Source of the DNA: Oscillospiraceae bacterium
GTDB lineage: Bacteria; Bacillota; Clostridia; Oscillospirales; Ruminococcaceae
Assembly: GCA_017550285.1 (NCBI GenBank)
Contig: JAFZPP010000023.1
Location: forward strand, 1-64,000
DNA length: 64,000 nt
Direction: 5' to 3'
Both the position numbers and the translations under genes were made by a program. Under the pieces are notes generated by a model. The model worked only from the letters and a program-made list of their open reading frames with translations, had not been told where the DNA came from and did not search any database. This document shows, piece by piece, positions 35,221-44,106 of this stretch; within the stretch, counting starts at the first letter, position 1; the number at the start of each line of letters is the position of its first letter.

Positions 35221-35923
35221 GTGCATCCTCCCGCAGGGCTGCGATGATCTTTTCGCGGAACGCCTGACTGTCAAGATTGCTCTTTTCGACGGGTTCGAGA
35301 ACGCCGTGGTTCAGCAGGACGATCTCATCGCAGAGATCGAGCGCGAGGTCAAGAATATGCGTCGAAAAAATCGTGATCTTGCCTGTCTTCTGGCTCCGGA
35401 GAAGCTGCTTCATCTCCTCCGCAACGACGACGTCCAGCGAGGTCAGCGGCTCATCAAGCAGCAGCAGCTTCGGCTCGGCGATGATATTGACGATCATCTG
35501 CATCTTGTTTTTCATGCCGTGTGAATAATCGCGCAGCAGCTTATCGCGGTCTTCCGGCGCGATGCTGACACAGTCAAAATAGGCATCCGGCGGCTGCGGA
35601 TGCGGAATGCTGTCTGCGTTGATATCCAGAAAGAATTTGAGAAATTCTCTGCCCGTGAGAAACTCCGGAACGGTCGGCGTCGAGAGAACATAGCCGATCT
35701 CGCCGGTATCCGCGGGATGCTGCTGACCGGAATCATCGGTAAAGAAGCAGCTGCCGCTGTCCTGTTTGAGGTCGCGGTTCAGGCAGTTGAAGAGCGTCGT
35801 TTTGCCTGCACCGTTCCGCCCGAGCAGACCGTAGATTCTGCCCTCCTCAAACGTAAAGTCGATATCCCGCAGGACTTCCTTTTCGTCAAATTTTTTCGCC
35901 AGATGTGAAATGACAAATTGCAT
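35213..35923 (-). CDS. ABC transporter ATP-binding protein
   Basis: 236 residues from the ATG at 35923 (ACGGAGAA upstream; the frame is open 21 codons earlier without a signal). Walker A LLGRNGAGKTTLFN, signature YSHGMKNKMQMI (SHGM in place of LSGG, common in exporter ATPases of this kind), Walker B LLLLDEPLTSLD and the switch histidine in FSTHILD. It energises the permease encoded 3' to it. A TATAAT-type -10 lies just upstream at about 35959-35964. Confidence 0.92.
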   Translation of the reverse strand: MQFVISHLAKKFDEKEVLRDIDFTFEEGRIYGLLGRNGAGKTTLFNCLNRDLKQDSGSCFFTDDSGQQHPADTGEIGYVLSTPTVPEFLTGREFLKFFLDINADSIPHPQPPDAYFDCVSIAPEDRDKLLRDYSHGMKNKMQMIVNIIAEPKLLLLDEPLTSLDVVVAEEMKQLLRSQKTGKITIFSTHILDLALDLCDEIVLLNHGVLEPVEKSNLDSQAFREKIIAALREDAHA

Positions 35924-36051
35924 TGCGATTCTCCGTTCTGATTCTTTGATACTCATATTATAGCATAAAATACCTGAATATTCCATAAAGAGAACCTTAA
36001 TTTATCAATATGCAGACCGGAAATCTGCACTCTGGACAGAGAAAAAGCCGC

Positions 36052-36080
36052 TTGCCAAATGATATGAAAGATGCTATAAT
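36052..36080 (+). promoter_or_regulatory. Promoter of the LRR-peptidase-dockerin gene
   Basis: TTGCCA (36052-36057), 17 bp, TATAAT (36075-36080). Confidence 0.75.
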
Positions 36081-36156
36081 ATGATTATAAAAATTCCCGC
36101 AGGGCAGGCAGCAATCTCTTTGATTTGCGTTCTGTATCAGGATAAGGAGGTTCCAT

Positions 36157-38187
36157 ATGAAAAAGCTCTTCGCTGTGTGCATTTCCGTGATCTCCGTATG
36201 TTCGTTTGACATATCGGGCTATGCCGCATACACTGCCGGTTCCCCGCGCAGCATCCGTGTACAGGAAACGCAGCAGGCGAATTTTGTCATAGAAGACGGA
36301 ACAATCCTTACAAAATATACCGGCAAAGATACCGAGGTCACCGTGCCGCCGCAGATCACGAAAATCAAGGGCAACTGCTTCTCCGGCGATATTGTCAGCA
36401 TCACGCTGCCGGACGGACTGCTGGAAATTGACACGGCGGCTTTCCTCGGCTGCGCAAAGCTGGAATCCGTGAATATTCCGGATACCGTCACAACAATCGG
36501 ATTCGGTGCATTCACAGGCTGTGCAGCATTGAAAGAAGTAAAAATCCCTGCTTCGGTCACGAATCTGCAAGCGATTACGCTCTTTTTAGGGTGTACCGGT
36601 CTGCAAAAAGCGGAGATTGCATGCAAAACGGAAACGATTCCGTCCGGCTGCTTCAAGGGATGTAAAGCACTGGAGGAGGTTACGCTGCCGGATTCTGTGC
36701 AGATAATCGAAGCCGGCGCCTTTGCAGACTGTGTCTCGCTGAAAACCGTTCGCGGCAGGAACCTGCTGCGCATAGAGGAACATGCATTTCAGAACTGCAC
36801 AAAGCTGGAAACGATCTCAATTCCGTTCCGGATGCAGTTTGTGCATCCGACAGCATTCGACGGCTGCGATCATCTGAAAGAAACACATACAAAAGACGGC
36901 TCGTTTGTCATCGACAAGGTGCTGCTTGCGGCAGAGCCGCCGTATCCGGTATATCAGATTCCGGCGGGCGTTGTCACGGTCATGAACAATGCGCTGAACG
37001 GTTCGGATGTGATTGCAGTCGAATGTCCGGATTCGCTCCGGTATCTCCGCAGCAATGCGCTTTCCGGCAATTATGATCTGCTGGAGATCAGGCTGAACGA
37101 CGGCTGCAAAACAATCGGGACGGACGCAATCGCAGACTGCCCGCTGCTGGATTCTCTTACGGTTCCGTCCTCTGTTGACGGCATCGGCACACAGGAAAAA
37201 AGCCGCCTGAAAACGATTGCCGGTACGCCTGATTCTGCCGCGGAATTATATGCGGCGGAGCAGAATTATACCTTCCGCGATGCCACAATTCCGGAGCCCG
37301 AGGGCGATGATCTGACGCTCGATTACCGGAAGGACGGCTGGGCATTCGGCAATTCCGATGCAGTATTCGGCGGCGATTATTTCCTGCTGGATGCCGACCG
37401 GCAGTATCTCACGAAACACGGAATTGATACAAAGGATAACGGAAAGGAATGGAGCGGCTCCTGCGTCGGGCTTGCGATTACCGTAATCCTGATGAAGAAC
37501 GGCATCTTTACGCCGGCGGTCTTGCAGCAGGACGCAAAAACGCTTTCCGATGTCCAGCCGACAGACGCCGTCCGCTCGTTCATCAATTATTATCACTGCG
37601 TACAAAACCGCAGCGGCACCGGCAGCCATACCTCCGCCGCGCAGAAGCTCTATATGATGTCAAAGGAAATGGCACGGATTCCCCGCGGCGCATCACCCTT
37701 CCTGATTACATTCTCCACGCCGGACGGCGCACACGGTGTTGTCGGATACGGGCTGGAATCAGGCGAATGGACATTTGACGGCAAAAACTATGACCGGCGT
37801 GTTCTGATCTGGGATTCCAATTATCCCGATCGGCTGAACGACGACGCATGTCTCTATTATGAAAGTAAAAGCTATGATTACTGCATTCCGGCTTATGCGG
37901 TACATGCCGCAAAGGGCGAAACGGAAAGCACCTTCGGACTGATTACGGTGACAAATGACCTCTCTGCGCTGAATGCAGAACCGTATCCGCTCACGCTGTA
38001 TTATGAGAAGGGCGATCTCAACTGTGACGGCAAAGTATCCGCAGCCGATGCCGTTTTGCTGTGCAGATTTCTGACAACACAGGATACACTGCCTGCCGGT
38101 CTGATGCAGCTTGCCGATCTCTCCGGCGACAGTGCCGTCAGTGCAGCCGATCTGACGCTGCTGAAACAAAAGCTCCTCTCCGAATGA
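36157..38187 (+). CDS. Secreted BspA-type LRR protein with cysteine-peptidase-like domain and dockerin
   Basis: 676 residues. Signal peptide about 1-24. BspA/LRR_5 repeats cover about 45-340 (for example LPDGLLEIDTAAFLGCAKLE and VTTIGFGAFTGCAALKEV). Residues ~420-600 resemble a papain-fold or C39-like cysteine peptidase: Cys436 in WSGSCVGLA, His526 in DGAHGVVGYG and Asp553/Asn555 in IWDSNYP, in the right order for a catalytic triad. A type I dockerin closes the protein (619-676: GDLNCDGKVSAADAV and ADLSGDSAVSAADLT). This predicts a peptidase, or a pseudo-peptidase, held on the cellulosome. Substrate unknown. It faces the 38252 gene across a shared terminator. Confidence 0.85.
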   Translation: MKKLFAVCISVISVCSFDISGYAAYTAGSPRSIRVQETQQANFVIEDGTILTKYTGKDTEVTVPPQITKIKGNCFSGDIVSITLPDGLLEIDTAAFLGCAKLESVNIPDTVTTIGFGAFTGCAALKEVKIPASVTNLQAITLFLGCTGLQKAEIACKTETIPSGCFKGCKALEEVTLPDSVQIIEAGAFADCVSLKTVRGRNLLRIEEHAFQNCTKLETISIPFRMQFVHPTAFDGCDHLKETHTKDGSFVIDKVLLAAEPPYPVYQIPAGVVTVMNNALNGSDVIAVECPDSLRYLRSNALSGNYDLLEIRLNDGCKTIGTDAIADCPLLDSLTVPSSVDGIGTQEKSRLKTIAGTPDSAAELYAAEQNYTFRDATIPEPEGDDLTLDYRKDGWAFGNSDAVFGGDYFLLDADRQYLTKHGIDTKDNGKEWSGSCVGLAITVILMKNGIFTPAVLQQDAKTLSDVQPTDAVRSFINYYHCVQNRSGTGSHTSAAQKLYMMSKEMARIPRGASPFLITFSTPDGAHGVVGYGLESGEWTFDGKNYDRRVLIWDSNYPDRLNDDACLYYESKSYDYCIPAYAVHAAKGETESTFGLITVTNDLSALNAEPYPLTLYYEKGDLNCDGKVSAADAVLLCRFLTTQDTLPAGLMQLADLSGDSAVSAADLTLLKQKLLSE

Positions 38188-38192
38188 ATCGC

Positions 38193-38227
38193 AAAAAAAC
38201 GCTGACAGCCGCAAACTGTCAGCGTTT
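38193..38227. terminator. Bidirectional terminator between the two LRR-dockerin genes
   Basis: AAACGCTGACAG/CTGTCAGCGTTT, 12-bp stem, with T runs on both outer sides. Confidence 0.9.
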
Positions 38228-38251
38228 CATTTTCATGCACTGCGTAAAACA

Positions 38252-41200
38252 TTACAGCGCATCTATAATCCTTGAAATATACCGGAGAATCATCAGCACA
38301 TCATCTGAGGTGATCTCGCCGTCATGGTTGCAGTCGGCATTGCGCTTGCCCTGTGCATCAAGCAGCGCCTCGGAATCCTCTGCGCAGAAGCGTGCCAGCA
38401 GCACCGCATCGGAAACGTCGATCTGCGCGTCGCTGTTCAGATCGCCGCAGAGCACCGGCACCGACGCCGAAACAGCCGTGACAGCAGGCTCGTTCACATC
38501 AAAGCTGCGAACGCATTTCAGCGCCTTGACATCGTCCTTCACCGGACAGTACCAGACCGTCAGACTGCCCTCTGCATTTGCCGTCCCCTGCGAGAGATAC
38601 AGCAGATTTTCCTCGGTGAATGCATCCCCGAGCAGATTGTAGAAATTGTAAAGCGTATTGGGCTTCAAGCCGCGGAATGTCACCGTCTGCGGCGGATCGC
38701 CGTTCGTCCAGTGCGAGCCGGACCCCGGCGGATCGTTCGTTATGACTTCCCCAGGGACAGCGTCCTTCTGCTGATCGAGCGGCTCAAAAATGCACTGTAC
38801 GGTCTCGGCAAATTGCTGCGCCGTGCTGCCGTACCAGCCGCGGATGCACTTTCCGCCGATCTCCGCCGCTGCGGACAGCGTCAGCACCGCGTCACGGTTC
38901 TCCACAATGATTTCCGCGAGCTTCGGAGTATCCGCAAACGCACCGAAATCAATCTCTCTGACAGTCTCCGGCAGCGTAATCTCACGCATCACAGAATTCC
39001 GTGCAAAGACGCCGTCCGAAATCTGCGTCAGCTGCGCCGGTATGCTGACATATTTCAGCGGTACGCCTGCCAGTGCCGAAACGCCGAGCGTCCGGAGCTT
39101 TTCCGGCAGCCGGAGCGCGGTCAGTGCGGTGTCATTTTCAAATGCCTGCTGCCCGATCGTATGCAGCGTAGACGGCAGAGTGACGTCGCTGAGGCTGATG
39201 CAGCCGCGGAATGCCGCTGTCTGTATGCTGCGCAGGGGTGCCTCCAGCCGGACGCTTTCCAGCGCGGTACAGCCTTCAAAGCAGTGCGCCGGAACGGTAC
39301 GCAGCGCAAGCGTGATCTGCCGGATTGCCGTACAGCCTGCAAATGCGCCGGTTCCGATGTCACACAGCACGGGCGGGAGATTCGGCGATTCCAGTGCACA
39401 GGCACAGTCTGCAAATGCATAATCCCCGAGTGCACGGAGATCGGCAGGCAGCTGCGCAAGCTGCATCCTCGTACAGCCCGAGAACGCACGCGCCCCGATA
39501 CGGATAACCGAATCCGGCAGATTGATCTCCGTGAGATTCTCGCATCCGGCAAAAGCATAGGCGCCGATCTCCGCAATGCTGTCCGGCAGCGTAATGCGCC
39601 GCAGACGCTTGCAACCTTCAAAGCCTGCATCGGCGGTTCTGCCCTCTGCGCTCCATGTCACGGCATTGTCCTCTGCCTCTGCGTATTTGCCTGTGCCGAT
39701 CATCGTGACCGGCTTGCCGCAGTACACTGCCGGAATCTCAACAAATTCGATCTCCTCAGCCCGCGCCGGATTTACGCTGACCGCAACGCCGCCTGCCGGT
39801 GCGTCGGTAAACACGAGCAGTGCGCGCTGATCTGCCGTCAGCCCGTCCTCGGCTCCTGTCTTCTCATCCTCCTGCTCCTGATCCGCGGGTTCCGCCGGAT
39901 TGAGTGCCCAGTTGTTCTGTTTCTGATCGGATGCCGTCGGCAGCGGTGTTTGCACCGCGGAACGGTTCGGGCAGACGCCGAAACGGAATCCGCCCATTGC
40001 ATCGGAATAATAGATATCCGTGAGCTTTTTCGGCGGCGCAATATAATTGGAGACGGTACGTACAGGCTTATCCGGCGTCCGGAAGACAAAGCCGGTCTGT
40101 GCGCTGCATTCAAGCGAAATATCGCCCGCATAGCATTCATCGCACACCGGATGCGGCTCAGTCGGATTCAGCGTTGCTGCAAGCCCGAGCGAGAGCTCCG
40201 TGCTGCCCTTGACCCCTGCCGGCATGGTCAGGTTCGTGCGCGCAATCACGCTGATGCTGAAATTTCCGTTGACCTGTATATCATAGTCGGTATGCGGATA
40301 GAAGCCGGTCTCATCAAGCGTTGTGCTGAGCTGCATAGAGCCGGATGCTTTTCCGTCCAGCTTCATTTTCAGATACAGTCCGAAATTGAGGCGCAGTCCG
40401 GCAATATCCGGAATCATCATGCCGGTCAGCAGCGGCAGGTACATCTCGCCTCTGCCGTTGATTGACAGCATCAGTGCATAATCCAGATCAAGATAAAAAT
40501 ACGAGCTGTCGTGATGCGGCGTTTTCAGGAAGCCGAAATTGAATGCCGCACTGACTGTCGAGGAAAACTTCACATCCTCCGCGTCGCTGCTGTCCAGACC
40601 CGGTACGGAAACCAGTCCCGAACGGATCGCCGATTCCAGCTGCCGCGATGCAGAAAACGACCACTGCTCCCCGTCCGCACTGTCCGGCTCCGCCTGCGCA
40701 TATACGTGCGGAAGCTGCGCGGCAGGCAGCGGCTCCGTATCGGCATCCTGTGAACGGAAATCGCCCGATACGCGGTGCGGCTGATATTCGATTTTGATGT
40801 AATCAAACGCCTCGGTGACATCCAGATCAGGATCAGCGGTCACGGTCGTGATGCCGTCCGATGTCTCGACCGACTGCACGCGGAAAATCACAGCGCCGCC
40901 GCTGCCGTCCTCAACGGAAACCAGATCATCCGCAACGATGCCGCTGCTCAGATTCCGGATCTCATACCGCCCGTCGTCGGCTTCGGCATCATTGATGAGA
41001 TTCTGGGTCTCGGTCTGCTTCAATACGGTTACCGTCGAATTGTATACGAGGAAATTGGTATCCGGCTGATCGTCGAGATTCAGGACATGCCGCTTCGGAA
41101 AGCTGTTGATATCTGCATTGCGCAGCATTCGGATTTCATCGGTATAATTCTGATTGACATATTCCTCCGAGAGCAGCGTATTCTGCTGCCCGACCATATA

Positions 41201-41611
41201 GGCCTTGACGATAAAGCTCTCCGGCAGCTTAAAATTGAAATGCACGGCGGCTTCCGTCTGATTCGCCTGCACCTCCGCAATCGCAGAGCCGTACATCTGT
41301 GCGCCGTTGTCAGAATATACGCCGACAACGATCCGGCATGCCTGATCTGTCTGGAAATGAATCTGCGCATCCACGCCTGCAACCCGCACGGAGAAAATAT
41401 TACAGCCCTCTGCATATTGCAGCTTCGACGCATCCTGATTGACCCGCGCCGCCAGCATCGCGCCGATCTGACCGCTGCCCTCTGCACTGACAAAGCCCGC
41501 AATCCCGCTGCCGGACTGCGCGGCAGAGACCGGCATCAGAACACTCTGCATGCTGCCGGTAACCGAAAGCACGGCGGCTGTAAGATATGTAAAGAGTTTA
41601 CCCGGTTTCAT
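38252..41611 (-). CDS. Large secreted BspA-type LRR protein with dockerin
   Basis: 1119 residues. Signal peptide about 1-31 (ends PVSA). The N-terminal ~580 residues are a beta-rich region with no family that I recognise. A Glu/Asp-rich linker near 580-600 precedes BspA/LRR_5 repeats (about 625-960, e.g. DSIAEIGAYAFAGCENLTEI, IRIGARAFSGCTRMQLAQLP). A small beta domain follows, and then a type I dockerin (about 1053-1115: GDLNSDAQIDVSDAV and NADCNHDGEITSDDV). LRR proteins of this class bind proteins or surfaces. Its promoter is at 41685-41713. Confidence 0.88.
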   Translation of the reverse strand: MKPGKLFTYLTAAVLSVTGSMQSVLMPVSAAQSGSGIAGFVSAEGSGQIGAMLAARVNQDASKLQYAEGCNIFSVRVAGVDAQIHFQTDQACRIVVGVYSDNGAQMYGSAIAEVQANQTEAAVHFNFKLPESFIVKAYMVGQQNTLLSEEYVNQNYTDEIRMLRNADINSFPKRHVLNLDDQPDTNFLVYNSTVTVLKQTETQNLINDAEADDGRYEIRNLSSGIVADDLVSVEDGSGGAVIFRVQSVETSDGITTVTADPDLDVTEAFDYIKIEYQPHRVSGDFRSQDADTEPLPAAQLPHVYAQAEPDSADGEQWSFSASRQLESAIRSGLVSVPGLDSSDAEDVKFSSTVSAAFNFGFLKTPHHDSSYFYLDLDYALMLSINGRGEMYLPLLTGMMIPDIAGLRLNFGLYLKMKLDGKASGSMQLSTTLDETGFYPHTDYDIQVNGNFSISVIARTNLTMPAGVKGSTELSLGLAATLNPTEPHPVCDECYAGDISLECSAQTGFVFRTPDKPVRTVSNYIAPPKKLTDIYYSDAMGGFRFGVCPNRSAVQTPLPTASDQKQNNWALNPAEPADQEQEDEKTGAEDGLTADQRALLVFTDAPAGGVAVSVNPARAEEIEFVEIPAVYCGKPVTMIGTGKYAEAEDNAVTWSAEGRTADAGFEGCKRLRRITLPDSIAEIGAYAFAGCENLTEINLPDSVIRIGARAFSGCTRMQLAQLPADLRALGDYAFADCACALESPNLPPVLCDIGTGAFAGCTAIRQITLALRTVPAHCFEGCTALESVRLEAPLRSIQTAAFRGCISLSDVTLPSTLHTIGQQAFENDTALTALRLPEKLRTLGVSALAGVPLKYVSIPAQLTQISDGVFARNSVMREITLPETVREIDFGAFADTPKLAEIIVENRDAVLTLSAAAEIGGKCIRGWYGSTAQQFAETVQCIFEPLDQQKDAVPGEVITNDPPGSGSHWTNGDPPQTVTFRGLKPNTLYNFYNLLGDAFTEENLLYLSQGTANAEGSLTVWYCPVKDDVKALKCVRSFDVNEPAVTAVSASVPVLCGDLNSDAQIDVSDAVLLARFCAEDSEALLDAQGKRNADCNHDGEITSDDVLMILRYISRIIDAL

Positions 41612-41684
41612 AGCTGTTCCCCCTCATCGTTCTCATATCTGATTTGCTGCGGCACTGCACCGCAGACGAAACTTCACCATTTTT

Positions 41685-41713
41685 ATTATAATTCATTCAT
41701 GCGTCTTTGTCAA
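41685..41713 (-). promoter_or_regulatory. Promoter of the large LRR-dockerin gene
   Basis: TTGACA (41708-41713), 17 bp, TATAAT (41685-41690), full consensus on the minus strand. Confidence 0.88.
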
Positions 41714-41723
41714 GTATATACGA

Positions 41724-41769
41724 AAAAACAGCATACCGGTCTGATGCATCTCAAAAGCCGGTACGCTGT
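41724..41769 (-). terminator. Terminator of the DUF5662 gene
   Basis: On the minus strand ACAGCGTACCGG pairs with CCGGTATGCTGT, then TTTTTT; just upstream of the promoter for the next gene. Confidence 0.85.
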
Positions 41770-41776
41770 GCGTTTG

Positions 41777-42301
41777 TTATTTTTTCATATGCCGGATATA
41801 GGCAAAGGTTTTCTCCTCGCCCTTGTCCGCGAGCATTTTCAGCAGGAAATGCAGCTTCTTCGCAGTGTTTTTGTGCATCGGTCTGCCGCGCTTCATCCCC
41901 ATAAGGAAATAATCGAGCGGGTCGCTGTCGCGGTAATCCTTGCCGCGATAGATTTTACTTGCCGCGACGCGGTCGCAGAACATCTCGATCAGGTAGCGCG
42001 TCGGCATCTCGACCGGCTCATAAACCTTCGATTCCGGATTGACGTCATTCCAGTATTCAAAATGATGCTTATTGCGCCCCTTATGGTGCAGCCATGCAGA
42101 GGAATACCCCTTCCGTTCGCGCTCCTCCTCATTCGGGCTGCGCGTGCCCTGATAGAACAGTGCACCGGGAATAAACTCCGACGGCGTATATTTGGAAAGA
42201 TCGTGCAGCAGCCCCTGAATCGGGATGCCTGCCTTGATGCAGTGCCGCATGACCATGTGACGGTGCTGGGTAATCGTTCGGAAGTGAGCAATCGGATGCA
42301 T
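41777..42301 (-). CDS. DUF5662 family protein (HD-like)
   Basis: 174 residues; HFRTITQHRHMVMRHC and GLLHDLSKYTPSEF give the His/His-Asp pattern of DUF5662, which looks like an HD-type metal site. WLHHKGRNKHHFEYW and FCDRVAASKIYRGKDY are also typical. The enzymatic activity is unknown to me. It is driven by the promoter inside repeat copy C. Confidence 0.85.
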   Translation of the reverse strand: MHPIAHFRTITQHRHMVMRHCIKAGIPIQGLLHDLSKYTPSEFIPGALFYQGTRSPNEEERERKGYSSAWLHHKGRNKHHFEYWNDVNPESKVYEPVEMPTRYLIEMFCDRVAASKIYRGKDYRDSDPLDYFLMGMKRGRPMHKNTAKKLHFLLKMLADKGEEKTFAYIRHMKK

Positions 42302-42334
42302 GTGATTCGCCTCTGTTTTCTCTAGGATACTCCT

Positions 42335-42363
42335 ATTATAGCATATTATCTTGTAAAAAGCAA
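42335..42363 (-). promoter_or_regulatory. Promoter in repeat copy C, driving the DUF5662 gene
   Basis: TTGCTT, 17 bp, TATAAT, with the DUF5662 start codon 34 bp downstream. Confidence 0.7.
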
Positions 42364-42438
42364 GCGGAGAGTATGTGCTTTCATGATACGGCTAATCTGC
42401 CGGAGAGCTTTAGATCAAAGGAGGGCGGCACTGCCGCC
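42335..42438 (-). repeat. 104-bp promoter repeat, copy C (inner unit of dimer)
   Basis: Read on the minus strand: palindrome GGCGGCAGTGCCGCC (42424-42438), then CTCC, TTGATCTAAAG, CTCTCCGGCAG, a variable middle, CTCTCCGC, TTGCTT (42358-42363), 17 bp, TATAAT (42335-42340). It belongs to the same subtype as copies B and E. Confidence 0.92.
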
Positions 42439-42601
42439 TTATAGCATATTATCTTGCAAAAAGCAAGCGGAGAGCAGTTACTTTTCATTTACGGTTGTTG
42501 AGAAAAAGGAGGAAAGAGAAGGTAGAAAGAAGCGCGTTAAGAATGATTTTGCAAATGCGCATCCTGAGAACTTTAGATCAATGCATGCAGGCGCTGCCTG
42601 C
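42438..42601 (-). repeat. Promoter repeat, copy D (outer unit of dimer, 60 bp longer)
   Basis: Minus strand: palindrome GCAGGCAGCGCCTGC (42587-42601), ATGC, then TTGATCTAAAGTTCTC, a diverged and longer middle, CTGCTCTCCGC, TTGCTT (42461-42466), 17 bp, TATAAG (42438-42443). It shares the ATGC spacer and TTCTC variant with copy A. Confidence 0.8.
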
Positions 42602-42679
42602 CCTGCCGGAGAAAAAACTCATAGAATCTTCATGTGCAATTACTTGCAATCGCCCGCTGATCTGTGCTATAATGAAAAC

Positions 42680-42685
42680 AAACCC
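42680..42685 (+). promoter_or_regulatory. Probable -10 of the VanZ-like gene
   Basis: A TATAAT-like box (the CTATAATG at about 42667-42674) with TTGCAA about 18 bp upstream lies shortly before the start codon; exact coordinates are approximate and the -35 is weak. Confidence 0.35.
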
Positions 42686-42703
42686 AAACAAAGGACAGAT
42701 CAA

Positions 42704-43201
42704 ATGGAACAGAAAAAATCATTCGGCAGGCTCTTTATGTGCACCTGCTGCGGCGTCTATCTCGCGGTCATGCTGCTGCTGCTTTACTCCAAGGGCGTTC
42801 CCGCGCATGCATACCGCCTTCAGACCGCAAGACTGAACGGCTATCTGCCGACCGTCCTGCGCTATACCAATCTCCGCCCGCTGAAAACGATTCGTCCGTT
42901 TCTGCGTACAGCGGCACAGCTCCCGCTCTGGGATCAGATCATGAATCAGGTGACAGGCAATGTCCTGATTTTTATTCCGGCAGGTATTTTTCTGCCGTAT
43001 TATCGTGCAAAGCAGCGTCATCTCAAGCCGTTCTGCTTCACCGTGCTGCTGATCATCCTCTTTGTCGAGCTCTCGCAGGTACTGAGCTTTCTCGGCTCCT
43101 TCGATGTGGATGACATCCTGCTCAATTTCCTCGGCTGTCTGACCGGCTGGCTCATATTCAAGATGATTTACGGCTTACTGCATCTGCTGCATATCGTCTG
43201 A
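42704..43201 (+). CDS. VanZ-like family protein
   Basis: 165 residues from the ATG at 42704 (AAAGGACAGATCAA upstream; the frame is open much further 5' but through the repeat). Four membrane helices with NQVTGNVLIFIPAGIFLP and SFDVDDILLNFLGCLTGW, the VanZ-like signature. VanZ relatives affect teicoplanin sensitivity in some bacteria; most are of unknown function. Confidence 0.88.
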   Translation: MEQKKSFGRLFMCTCCGVYLAVMLLLLYSKGVPAHAYRLQTARLNGYLPTVLRYTNLRPLKTIRPFLRTAAQLPLWDQIMNQVTGNVLIFIPAGIFLPYYRAKQRHLKPFCFTVLLIILFVELSQVLSFLGSFDVDDILLNFLGCLTGWLIFKMIYGLLHLLHIV

Positions 43202-43363
43202 CTCTCAGCTGCATATGCAGGCGCCGGAGCCATGCTGACAACGATTGAATCAAGGGAAATCTTTTGGAATTCCATACTTCAAGCAATCAGGTGGCAGATA
43301 CACTGTTTTTATCTCGATGTTTCGAGAATTTTTATTTGGTCATTGGAAAAACGGAATCAAAAC

Positions 43364-43405
43364 AGCGGCTACGCGGGAAGCAGATCGCTTCCTGTCGCAG
43401 CCGCT
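43364..43405 (-). terminator. Terminator at the end of the surface-structure locus
   Basis: Stem AGCGGCT/AGCCGCT extended by inner GGAAGC/GCTTCC, followed on the minus strand by GTTTTG. The region 43202-43363 shows no gene. Confidence 0.75.
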
Positions 43406-43413
43406 TGTTTTAT

Positions 43414-44106
43414 TTACCATCTGGGTGGCTGTGTTGTAATTGTGTTCTGATGATCAGCCTGAATCGCATCGGCAAGCACCTCAATATGCAGCGTATAACC
43501 ATCTGAACTTTCAAAGACATCCTTGGAGATTTGTGCTCCTGCCAGCAATGTCGGAGAAATATCGCCCGATTTGATTGTCCCTTTGTAATAGAAGCACTGA
43601 TCTGCTTCGTTGTAACGCCAGCTATTGCTCCAGTCATTCTCCGGATTCTCCTCGTCAGTATACAGCTTCAATGTCAGCAATACAGTAGTGTTGTCAGATT
43701 TTTTGAATTGCAGCTCATCGCCCGCAAGATCAATATACCTGAAATCCGAAAATTCATCTGCTCCGCCGCACACATTCCCGTCAGCATCATACCACATCGG
43801 TACAAACCGCACACGCAGGTATTCATCGTTCTTGCCGCGGACATCAATAATCTCAACAGGCTTCTGAATGCTATAGCTGTCTAACAGCTGATTGTCGTCG
43901 CCCTTGTCCTGCTTCCAAGTATAGGTATCCTTCAGCTCATCGCTGCTTTCATTGCCTTCCTTCACCTGAATATCCGCTTTGGCAGGCTGAAACGCGTTCT
44001 TTCGCTGATTGCTGTAAAACACCACAGCAAACACAATCAGAGGAGTGATGAACAGTGCTGCGATGATACTGCTGATGATAACTGTGCGTTTCTTTTTCTT
44101 ATTCAT
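43414..44106 (-). CDS. TasA/BsaA-like secreted protein (paralogue of the 45285 gene)
   Basis: 230 residues: basic start, hydrophobic segment VIISSIIAALFITPLIVFAVVFYS, then NQRKNAF and a beta-rich extracellular part. It is clearly paralogous to the 45285 product (same KKRTxIISSIIAAxFIxPLIVFA start, LRVRFVPMW versus LRVCLVPMW, similar ADQCFYYKG versus ADHCFYYTG). The pattern of a hydrophobic segment followed by xxNxF fits SipW-processed matrix subunits. Ribosome binding site GGAGGAG. It is the last gene of the locus and ends at a terminator. Confidence 0.75.
   Translation of the reverse strand: MNKKKKRTVIISSIIAALFITPLIVFAVVFYSNQRKNAFQPAKADIQVKEGNESSDELKDTYTWKQDKGDDNQLLDSYSIQKPVEIIDVRGKNDEYLRVRFVPMWYDADGNVCGGADEFSDFRYIDLAGDELQFKKSDNTTVLLTLKLYTDEENPENDWSNSWRYNEADQCFYYKGTIKSGDISPTLLAGAQISKDVFESSDGYTLHIEVLADAIQADHQNTITTQPPRW

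Noticed and set aside
38324-40465. Long plus-strand open frame opposite the LRR-dockerin gene
   Set aside because: Created by the codon bias of the real minus-strand gene; low-complexity translation rich in Arg, Cys and His.
43232-43506. Short plus-strand open frames after the VanZ-like gene
   Set aside because: They overlap one another, have no ribosome binding site and run through the terminator of the minus-strand locus.
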